From: a virus
Reading direction: 5' to 3' (one strand)
IMG/VR virus record: IMGVR_UViG_3300042691_037845
Span: 1-46,920 of that record
DNA: 46,920 nucleotides
The notes below the pieces were generated by a model. That model saw only the letters and a program-made list of their open reading frames with translations. It was not told the origin of the DNA and searched no databases. The position numbers were made by a program, and so were the translations under genes. Of this stretch, positions 14,451 through 20,174 are shown one piece after another; position 1 is the first letter of the stretch; each line of letters opens with the position of its first letter.

Positions 14451-15188
14451 GTGACTGAATCAGTCAACGGGGTTCCTCCCGTGGAGGAACTGAGTGCGTC
14501 CGCGACGCCCTCCCCCGACGCTCAAAGCACCCCCAGCTCCGACGAACTGGCTCGCCTCCGGGCAAAACTAGACCTCGTCACTGAAGACAAACGTCGAGCC
14601 GGCGAGAAAAACGCCGACCTCAACCGCAAACTTCAAGAACTGGAGGAATCCCTTCGAGCGACGCAGGCCCAGCTCAAGTCCGGTCAGACCACCCAACTGG
14701 AGCAATCGGGCGAATACAAAAAGCTGTGGGAAGACGCCAAGGAAACCAATCTCAACCTGGAGCGCCAGCTCCACGAGATGCAACTCACACTTGACGCCGA
14801 GCGCCAAGAGCGAGCCAAGGAAACCTTGAAATCCCGCGCCATCCAAGAGATCACTGCAGCCAAGGCCCTCCGGCCCGACCAACTTCTCGCCCTCATCTCC
14901 ACCGACCTCCGCGAGGTCGATGGCAAACCCGCAGTCATCTCGGGAGGCATCGAAATCCCCCTGGCCGACCACCTGGCCCGCCTCCGCGCCCCGGAGTCCG
15001 GCTGGGACCACCATTTCGCCCCCATCGGCGCAAAAGGTATGGGATCTTCCGCCGCTGCCCCCGTATCCGCCCCCACTGGAACGAACCCGTTCCTCGCCAG
15101 CCCGCCCAATCTGACCGAGATCGCACGTCTTTTCCGCGAAGACCGTGCAGCCCACGACCGCTACAAAGCCGAGGCCTCCCGAGGCTGA
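14451..15188 (+). CDS. Scaffolding protein
   Basis: A 245-residue internal scaffold expected to guide capsid assembly. The sequence is polar at the N-terminus, has a long coiled coil (about residues 32-130: ELARLRAKLDLVTEDKRRAG, then LNLERQLHEMQLTLDAERQE), and ends with a compact helix (NLTEIARLFREDRAAHDRY) that would dock to the capsid protein. Composition and place directly before the major capsid gene are typical. GTG start. No protease gene is evident nearby, so scaffold removal may be by exit rather than cleavage. Confidence 0.85.
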   Translation: MTESVNGVPPVEELSASATPSPDAQSTPSSDELARLRAKLDLVTEDKRRAGEKNADLNRKLQELEESLRATQAQLKSGQTTQLEQSGEYKKLWEDAKETNLNLERQLHEMQLTLDAERQERAKETLKSRAIQEITAAKALRPDQLLALISTDLREVDGKPAVISGGIEIPLADHLARLRAPESGWDHHFAPIGAKGMGSSAAAPVSAPTGTNPFLASPPNLTEIARLFREDRAAHDRYKAEASRG

Positions 15189-15220
15189 GCGGTACGCCCT
15201 CCCCTTACTGATTTTCAGCC

Positions 15221-16273
15221 ATGGCAACCGTTCGTTCCGACGTAATCATCCCCGAGATTTTTACGCCGTACCTCATCGAGGCCACCACGGTCCGCAACAG
15301 CTTCCTGACCTCCGGTGTCGTCACCGCCCTTGACGCCCTGAACGTCAACGAAGGCGGCGACAAGGTCACCATCCCCAACTGGAAGGCCGACCTGTCCGGC
15401 GACGCCGAGCGCCTGACCGACAGCACCAGCCTGACCCCCGGCAAAATCACCGCCGACAAGCAAATCGGCGTGGTCCTGCACCGCGGCCGTGCTTGGGAAT
15501 CCCGCGACCTCGCTCGCCTCGCCGCTGGCTCCGACCCCATGGGCGCCATCGGTGCCAAGGTGGCCGACTACATCGCCAACCAGCAGCAGAAAGACCTGAT
15601 CGCCTCCCTCAAGGGCGTCTTCGGCGCCCTCGGCTCCAGCAACAGCGGCGCTGCCTTCGCAGCCCTGACCGTTGATGCCTCTGGCTCGGGCGAAACCAAC
15701 CTCGGCCCCCGCCAAATCGCCGCCGCCGAAGCCCTCCTCAACGAGGACTCCGACAAGTTGGCCGCCATCGTCATGCACCCCCTCGTGTATGCCGACCTCA
15801 AGGAGCGCAAGGCGATTGACTACGTCACCGCCACCGACGCTCGCGTCACCGCCTCCACCATCGCTGCTGGCTCGCTCGACGCCATGAACGCCTTCGGCGG
15901 TTCCGTGGCTGCTGCGTACACCAACAACACGCAAATCCCCTTCTACATGGGTATGCGCGTGATCCGCAGCAAGGACGTCCCCACCTCCGGCACCGGCTCC
16001 ACCACGAAGTACGCCTGCTACGTTATGGCCGCTGGCGCTGTGGGCACCGGCCAACAAGCCGCCCTGCGCTCTGAAGTGGACCGGGACATCCTGGCCAAGT
16101 CCGACGCCATGTCGGTTGACTGGCACAACGTCTACCACCCCCTGGGCGCCCGCTACATCGGCGCGGTCAACCCGGAGCAGGCAGACCTGGCCACCGCCGC
16201 CAACTGGGAGAAGGTCTTCGAAACCGAGAACCTCGGCATCGTCCGCCTGACCGTCACCTCCAGCTTCGACTGA
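15221..16273 (+). CDS. Major capsid protein (HK97 fold)
   Basis: A 350-residue shell protein. It starts MATVRSDVIIPEIFTPYLIEATTVRNSFLTSG, a start common to capsid proteins with an E-loop-like region (GGDKVTIPNWKADLSG) and the P-domain helix (DPMGAIGAKVADYIANQQQKDLIASLKGVFGAL). The A-domain part (SDKLAAIVMHPLVYADLKERKAIDYV) is the hallmark 'M-P-x-V-x-x-x-L' of HK97-like capsids. Its place between scaffold and decoration genes fits. It is followed by two hairpins that could terminate or attenuate. Confidence 0.93.
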   Translation: MATVRSDVIIPEIFTPYLIEATTVRNSFLTSGVVTALDALNVNEGGDKVTIPNWKADLSGDAERLTDSTSLTPGKITADKQIGVVLHRGRAWESRDLARLAAGSDPMGAIGAKVADYIANQQQKDLIASLKGVFGALGSSNSGAAFAALTVDASGSGETNLGPRQIAAAEALLNEDSDKLAAIVMHPLVYADLKERKAIDYVTATDARVTASTIAAGSLDAMNAFGGSVAAAYTNNTQIPFYMGMRVIRSKDVPTSGTGSTTKYACYVMAAGAVGTGQQAALRSEVDRDILAKSDAMSVDWHNVYHPLGARYIGAVNPEQADLATAANWEKVFETENLGIVRLTVTSSFD

Positions 16274-16278
16274 GTCTC

Positions 16279-16323
16279 GGGCTAACGCCCTCGACATAAC
16301 CGCCCCGCTCTAACCGGCGGGGC
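16279..16323 (+). terminator. Paired hairpins after the major capsid gene
   Basis: GGGC, loop TAAC, GCCC (16279-16290) is followed by GCCCCGC, loop TCTAACCG, GCGGGGC (16302-16323). No T-run follows, only ACCCCCTT, so partial termination or mRNA 3'-end protection is more likely than a full stop. The loops share TAAC with other late-region hairpins. Confidence 0.6.
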
Positions 16324-16349
16324 ACCCCCTTCTCCTCCGGTACCCACCA

Positions 16350-16757
16350 ATGCCCTCCTCTATCTTCGAGCTGACCTCCAGCCCCTCGGTGGTTGGCAGT
16401 CTGCTCTCCAAGAAAGTCATCAAGGCCGCCACCGACGCAGCCACCAGCCTGACCGCCGCCGAGGCCATCAACGGCGTCGTCGTGATGACTCCCTCCACCG
16501 GCCGCGCCGTCACCACCCCCACCGGTGCGGAACTGAAAGTCGCCATCGGCAACGCCCTAGAAGTCGGCAGCAGCTTTGAGCTGACCGTCGTCAACGAGGC
16601 CGCCGCCACCCACGCGATCACCTTCACCGCCGGCGCAACCGGCATCACCCTCGAAGGCGTCGCCGGCATGGCCACCGTGGCCGCTGCCTCCAGCGCCACC
16701 TACGCCTTTATTTGCACCGCCGTCGGCACTCCCGCCTTCACCGTGGTCCGCAAGTAA
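16350..16757 (+). CDS. Probable capsid decoration protein
   Basis: A 135-residue protein rich in Ala, Val, Thr and Gly. Alternating strands (INGVVVMTPSTGRAVTTP, GSSFELTVVNEAAATHAITF, ATYAFICTAVGTPAFTVVRK) indicate a small beta sandwich. The C-terminal 90 residues read like the end of the long tail fibre (29476-33786), which also has a TINAST...[13 protein letters not shown] pattern, so the same fold may be used twice. Gene order right after the capsid gene favours a head decoration or stabilising role. Confidence 0.65.
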   Translation: MPSSIFELTSSPSVVGSLLSKKVIKAATDAATSLTAAEAINGVVVMTPSTGRAVTTPTGAELKVAIGNALEVGSSFELTVVNEAAATHAITFTAGATGITLEGVAGMATVAAASSATYAFICTAVGTPAFTVVRK

Positions 16758-16760
16758 CCC

Positions 16761-16907
16761 TTGGGCCTCTTCGCGTTCCGGCGACTGAGAGAACAGGAGG
16801 CTGCCTCGGCGGCCTCCGTCCCTCCCCCAGAGCCCCCTACCGCCCCACCGGCGGCCCCCACCAAAACCCGTCGCCCCCGCAAGGAAGACCCCAATGGAAC
16901 GGAGTGA
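16761..16907 (+). CDS. Small proline/lysine-rich protein (48 aa, TTG start)
   Basis: MGLFAFRRLREQEAASAASV is followed by a Pro/Ala stretch and KTRRPRKEDPNGTE. TTG at 16761 is the only usable start. The stop lies inside the next gene (14-nt overlap), suggesting coupling. An amphipathic N-terminus plus a basic C-terminus recalls short proteins located after capsid genes in other phages. Role unknown. Confidence 0.6.
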   Translation: MGLFAFRRLREQEAASAASVPPPEPPTAPPAAPTKTRRPRKEDPNGTE

Positions 16908-17127
16908 TTTTCTCGGCGCCGACTACATCAGCGGCACCACCACCTTCACCGGCAAATACGGCGCCATCACCGCCGTCGCCGCCGCCGTCCTTGACACTGG
17001 CACGGTCGCTGCCGACTACACCGGCGACGCCTTGGCCACCATGCCCATCCCGGTCGGCACCACGATCTACGGCATCTTCACCACCATCAAGCTCTCCAGC
17101 GGCAAAGTCATCGCTTACAAAATCTGA
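16894..17127 (+). CDS. Small structural protein, head region
   Basis: A 77-residue protein (MERSDFLGADYISGTTTFTGKYGAI...). Short strands and Ala/Val-rich segments (AVAAAVLDTGTV; MPIPVGTTIYGIFTTIKLSSGKVIAYKI) suggest a compact beta protein, plausibly a minor head or neck component. It overlaps the preceding small gene by 14 nt and shares a TGATG stop/start with the next one. Confidence 0.7.
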   Translation: MERSDFLGADYISGTTTFTGKYGAITAVAAAVLDTGTVAADYTGDALATMPIPVGTTIYGIFTTIKLSSGKVIAYKI

Positions 17128-17267
17128 TGGCCGTAAAAGCTAAGGCCGGAATCAGCGGCACCCGCAACGGATACCGCCCCGGCAAGCCCAAAAAGAGCAA
17201 CCAAGGCCAAGGCCAGCACAGCCGCCCCAACCACGGCCGCAAAAAGCTGCGCGGCCAAGGCCGCTAA
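17127..17267 (+). CDS. Very basic small protein (46 aa)
   Basis: MAVKAKAGISGTRNGYRPGK then a Gln/Gly/Lys-rich run ending HGRKKLRGQGR. Almost no acidic residues are present, so it should bind nucleic acid or an acidic surface. The ATG shares its A with the previous TGA. Comparable Arg/Lys/Gly-rich microproteins with an RGQGR-type end occur in other cyanophages. Function unknown. Confidence 0.65.
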   Translation: MAVKAKAGISGTRNGYRPGKPKKSNQGQGQHSRPNHGRKKLRGQGR

Positions 17268-17274
17268 CCGGAAT

Positions 17275-17286
17275 CCTAGGAGTAAC
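17275..17286 (+). promoter_or_regulatory. CCTAGGAGTAAC box before the neck gene
   Basis: CCTAGGAGTAAC lies 11 nt before the ATG at 17298. The near-identical CCTAGGAGTAAG is at 26118-26129 before another late gene. It is too far from the ATG to be a simple Shine-Dalgarno site. Confidence 0.45.
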
Positions 17287-17297
17287 GCCAGCCGCCA

Positions 17298-17867
17298 ATG
17301 CCCGCCTCTATTACAGCCACCGTTGGCAGCGCCTCGGCGAACTCCTATCTCACCATCGCGGCCGCCGACTCGATCGCCGAAACGATGCTCGGCACTTTGG
17401 CTTGGACCACCGCCACAACCGACCAAAAGACTCGTGCGCTGATCACCGCCACCCGCGGCCTCGACACCCTCGACTGGATCGGCGATCGCACCACAACAAC
17501 CCAAGCGCTGGACTGGCCACGCTCCGACGCCTCGTGCGGCGGCATTGATTACCCCGACGACGAAATCCCAGAGCAGCTCAACTACGCCACCTTTGACCTA
17601 GCCAACGCCCTGCTCGGCACCCCAACGCTGCTGCAATCCCCCGCAGTCAGCTCCACCGAACTCGTCCCCGGCGTCCCCAACAAAGACCTGCGCCGCCTCA
17701 AGCTGGACGTGATGGAACTGGAGTGGCGCACCGACATCTCCGCCGCCTCCGCCTCGATCGTCAGCCCCCTCTCCGCCCTGCCGCACCTCGCCACAATTCT
17801 GGGCTGCCTCACCACCAGCGTGATCCCCGGCGGCATGGGCCGCGTCATTGACCGAGTTCGCAGCTAG
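17298..17867 (+). CDS. Neck / head-tail connector protein (DnaT_2-like family)
   Basis: A 189-residue protein. The N-terminal pattern (ATVGSASANSYLTIAAADSI..LAWTTATTDQKTRALITATRGLDTLDWIG) followed by ALDWPRS...IPEQLNYATFDLANALL matches a family often labelled 'DnaT-like ssDNA-binding' in phages. The members sit in the head-tail connector slot and are more likely neck adaptors. The gene lies after the head proteins and a CCTAGGAGTAAC box. The C-terminal 60 residues (VMELEWRTD...SALPHLATILGCL) are also typical. Confidence 0.82.
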   Translation: MPASITATVGSASANSYLTIAAADSIAETMLGTLAWTTATTDQKTRALITATRGLDTLDWIGDRTTTTQALDWPRSDASCGGIDYPDDEIPEQLNYATFDLANALLGTPTLLQSPAVSSTELVPGVPNKDLRRLKLDVMELEWRTDISAASASIVSPLSALPHLATILGCLTTSVIPGGMGRVIDRVRS

Positions 17868-17901
17868 GACGCACGGCATACTCCGGCGTTAGGCTGTGAG
17901 T

Positions 17902-18444
17902 ATGCCAACTGCCTTCCCACAAGAGAAGCCAAAAAAGAAGCCGGTCCGCGGCTACTTGGCCACCCCGCTGTCCCGCGACGAGCAGCGCCACGTTGATCGC
18001 ATGTACCGCGAACACGGCGGCCTCGTCAACCACATGGGCCGCAAGTTCTGCCGCAAATACCCCGCCCTCCTCAAAGAAGACATCTACAGCTGCATCAACA
18101 TCGCCTTCATCAAAACCTGCCGCGCTTGGAACCCAGAGAAAGGCACCTTCTCCACGATCTTCGCCATCTTTTGCGAGGGCGAGATCCGCCACTTCATCCG
18201 CGACCACAACTGGTCCGTCCGCGCCCCAAGCTCCGTCCGCTCGCTCGGCCTCCGCGCCCAATACATGCTCCGCGGCGGCGCCACCTTTGAAGCCGTCTGC
18301 GCCGAACTCAAAACCGAGTCCGAAGACCTCAAACTCGCCCTCTTCTCCGTCCAGTCGCTCGACCACGAAACCCAAGACTTCAAGTGGCATCTCTGCCCCC
18401 GCCCCACGCCCTGGGACGTCCTTGAAGCCTCAGAGGAAAACTAG
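17902..18444 (+). CDS. Sigma-70-like protein with region 2 and a region-3-like part, no region 4
   Basis: A 180-residue protein. Residues 39-113 follow sigma region 2: GLVNHMGRKFC, then EDIYSCINIAFIKTCRAW, NPEKGTFSTIFAIFCEGEIRHFIRDH, then VRAPSSVR. The FSTIFAIFCEGEIRHFIR stretch corresponds to the -10-recognition helix. Residues 128-158 (TFEAVCAELKTESEDLKLAL..SLDHE) resemble region 3. No region 4 or 1.2 is present. It should bind RNA polymerase and read -10-type promoters. I chose ATG 17902 over GTG 17896 for better spacing to AGG. A sigma gene inside the structural operon is unusual. It could instead be an HTH regulator. Confidence 0.75.
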   Translation: MPTAFPQEKPKKKPVRGYLATPLSRDEQRHVDRMYREHGGLVNHMGRKFCRKYPALLKEDIYSCINIAFIKTCRAWNPEKGTFSTIFAIFCEGEIRHFIRDHNWSVRAPSSVRSLGLRAQYMLRGGATFEAVCAELKTESEDLKLALFSVQSLDHETQDFKWHLCPRPTPWDVLEASEEN

Positions 18445-18450
18445 GTTTAT
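18441..18450 (+). promoter_or_regulatory. CTAGGTTTAT element before the major tail gene
   Basis: CTAGGTTTAT contains the TAG stop of the sigma-like gene and lies 17 nt before the GTG at 18468. It has the CTAGG core of the recurrent upstream box. Confidence 0.35.
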
Positions 18451-18467
18451 ATCCGACAGGTAATCCG

Positions 18468-19229
18468 GTGGCCACTGGTTCTTTCTTCGCGGCGTTGGGC
18501 TATAAGCTCTACGTCAAGCTGGGCACCACGGCCAGCAACATCCCCACGACCTCCGGCGGGATGACCCGGATCCTGTCGCTGGACAACACCGGCATCCAGG
18601 GCACCTCCGAATCCACCTCGGTCGTTGACTACGACTCCGAGCAGGGCTTCCAGTCCAACCTCATCACGAGCCAGAGCTACAGCATCCCCTGCTCGATGAA
18701 CCTTGACGTCACCGACGGTGGCTACGAGATCCTCAAGAAGGCCGCCATCAACGCCGCCTCCGGCTCCCTGCTGGAGTGGTACCGCGAAACCCCCGTCACC
18801 GACGCCTCGGGCGACGACTCTGAAGTCCACGCCGGCCTCGCCCAGATCGGAGATTTCTCTGAGGATATTGTCGCAGGCAACGTGGCGAAGGTCAGTTTTA
18901 CCCTCACCGGCTACGGCGCCTATAAGTTCTACCCACAGGGCAACCCGATCGCCACGCTGACGATCACCACCGCTGGCTCGGGCCTGACCCCCGCCACCTA
19001 CACCGGCGTCTCGCTGATCTCCTCCAGCCCCGCCGCCGGCATCGGCTCCGGCAAGGGCGCCACCGCCACCATCATCGTTGCTGCTGGTGGCACGGTCACC
19101 GCCACCCCGACGATCGTGGCCGGCGGCACCAACTACCGCGTGGGCGACATCCTGACCGTGGCCCTGGGCGACGTCGGCGGCGCCGGCGGCGACGTAGTCC
19201 CCACCTTCACCGTCGCCACCGTAAGCTGA
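18468..19229 (+). CDS. Major tail protein with C-terminal beta domain
   Basis: A 253-residue tail tube protein. Residues 1-157 read as a tube domain: YKLYVKLGTTASNIPTTSGG, a loop with STSVVDYDSEQGFQSN, then strands and LTGYGAYKFYP. Residues 158-253 form a Gly/Thr/Ala-rich extra domain (ATLTITTAGSGLTPATYTGV...GGTNYRVGDILTVALG), a repeat-type beta fold found as decoration on tail and fibre proteins. GTG start; a strong terminator follows. Its position before the tape measure supports the call. Confidence 0.85.
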   Translation: MATGSFFAALGYKLYVKLGTTASNIPTTSGGMTRILSLDNTGIQGTSESTSVVDYDSEQGFQSNLITSQSYSIPCSMNLDVTDGGYEILKKAAINAASGSLLEWYRETPVTDASGDDSEVHAGLAQIGDFSEDIVAGNVAKVSFTLTGYGAYKFYPQGNPIATLTITTAGSGLTPATYTGVSLISSSPAAGIGSGKGATATIIVAAGGTVTATPTIVAGGTNYRVGDILTVALGDVGGAGGDVVPTFTVATVS

Positions 19230-19248
19230 GTCCTGCAAGGGACGTAAC

Positions 19249-19276
19249 AGCCGCCTCTAACCGGGGCGGCTTTTTT
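19249..19276 (+). terminator. Intrinsic terminator after the major tail gene
   Basis: AGCCGCC, loop TCTAACCGG, GGCGGCT followed by TTTTTT (stem 19249-19271, T-run to 19276). The T-run overlaps the end of the convergent gene (19275). It therefore separates the major tail transcript from the inverted neck genes. Confidence 0.9.
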
Positions 19277-19712
19277 ATGCCTTGCCGCCACCGGCCAGCT
19301 CGCGCCAACGCTGCAAAAAGAACGGCTTAAACGGCTTCTGCTGGAGCGCCGCACCAATCCAGTTCCGGGGTTTGGCTACCGCTCCACTCGCCGTCACAAA
19401 CGAATCCTGCTGGACCGCTGCCGCATACGGCGCCGTCCACCGAATCGTCAGCACACTCATCATCCCGTCCCGCACCACCACTGGCTCGGTCTGCGAATTC
19501 AACAGCGTTCCGGTGTCCACAATGTCCCGCTTGCCCTTGGGAACAAACTTTCCGCTGTACAGACCGATGCGCCGATACGTCGGCGACGGCCAGTCCCAGT
19601 TCCGCGCCAGTACCTGAGCCCGCGCCTCATCAGCAATCTGCGGCCCAAACTCCCGCAAAATCTTGTCCGACCTCGCCAGCAGCTCCTCTGCGTTCCAGCT
19701 TTTAATCCGCAT
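19275..19712 (-). CDS. Tail completion / HK97 gp10-like protein, inverted
   Basis: A 145-residue protein. Features recall the HK97-gp10 group of tail completion proteins: an N-terminal helix (WNAEELLARSDKILREFGPQIADEARAQVLA), a middle VDTGTLLNSQTEPVV (the 'D-T-G-x-L-x-x-S' motif), and APYAAAVQQ near the C-terminus. It would cap the tail end that joins the head. The gene is on the minus strand, opposite to all neighbouring structural genes, and overlaps the next inverted gene at its start (TGATG). The orientation implies its own promoter, probably the box at 20115-20130. Confidence 0.78.
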   Translation of the reverse strand: MRIKSWNAEELLARSDKILREFGPQIADEARAQVLARNWDWPSPTYRRIGLYSGKFVPKGKRDIVDTGTLLNSQTEPVVVRDGMMSVLTIRWTAPYAAAVQQDSFVTASGAVAKPRNWIGAALQQKPFKPFFLQRWRELAGGGKA

Positions 19713-20104
19713 CAGCTCTGAACCCTGCTGGCCAGCCGAATCTTGGTCCCCAACGCACTGTTGAGCACCGACCCAATCAGCCCAGTCTCCCCATAGGGCA
19801 ACCGCACCTCCAGCACCTCGCAGTCCTGCGTATCCTGCCCGGCAAAGTCAATAGTGCCTGACGTCCCCACCTTCACCCCGGCATCGAGCGTCCCAGTCGT
19901 CACATACCCCTCAAACAGCGTCGTAATAATGTTCACCCCTGGATAGGTCGTCTCCGCCACGCTCTCCCCCTTGAGGAATGCCCCCACCTGCACGGTGGTC
20001 GTGTTGGCTACGACGTTCCCCGTCTCAGCATCCACCGTTGTCCCAGCCGCTGGCACGGTGAAAGTCACCGTCGCGTTCTGCAATCCCACCAGCGCCGAAG
20101 CCAC
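19712..20104 (-). CDS. Probable head-tail adaptor/stopper, inverted
   Basis: A 130-residue, beta-rich protein with a GTG start (MASALVGLQNATVTFTVPAAG...). Strands such as TTVDAETGNVVANTTTVQVGAFLKG and a C-terminal VLEVRLPYGETGLIGSVLN suit head-closure or adaptor proteins, which often read 'T..G....V...V.V.A.L'. Coupling to the gp10-like gene supports a neck role. Family identity is not certain. It begins the two-gene leftward unit inside the late region. Confidence 0.6.
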   Translation of the reverse strand: MASALVGLQNATVTFTVPAAGTTVDAETGNVVANTTTVQVGAFLKGESVAETTYPGVNIITTLFEGYVTTGTLDAGVKVGTSGTIDFAGQDTQDCEVLEVRLPYGETGLIGSVLNSALGTKIRLASRVQS

Positions 20105-20114
20105 AGCCGTTCCG

Positions 20115-20153
20115 CTTTACCCCTAGTTTCCCGCCCCACTCCGGCAACCTAGG
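20115..20153. promoter_or_regulatory. Divergent CTAGG boxes between inverted neck genes and tape measure
   Basis: On the minus strand GAAACTAGGGGTAAAG (20130-20115) lies 10 nt before the GTG at 20104. On the plus strand CCTAGG (20148-20153) then TCAAAGG lies 21 nt before the GTG at 20175. The two boxes face away from each other, as expected for divergent promoters. Confidence 0.5.
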
Positions 20154-20174
20154 TCAAAGGCACCGCACCAGCCC

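Noticed and set aside
15215-16297. 360-codon minus-strand frame opposite the major capsid gene
   Set aside because: It is a Gly/Val/Asp-rich antisense shadow; the capsid protein is unmistakable and placed correctly.
17482-17489. HIP1 octamer GCGATCGC as a cyanobacterial signature
   Set aside because: Only one copy was noticed by eye, so it cannot be used to argue for a HIP1-rich host.
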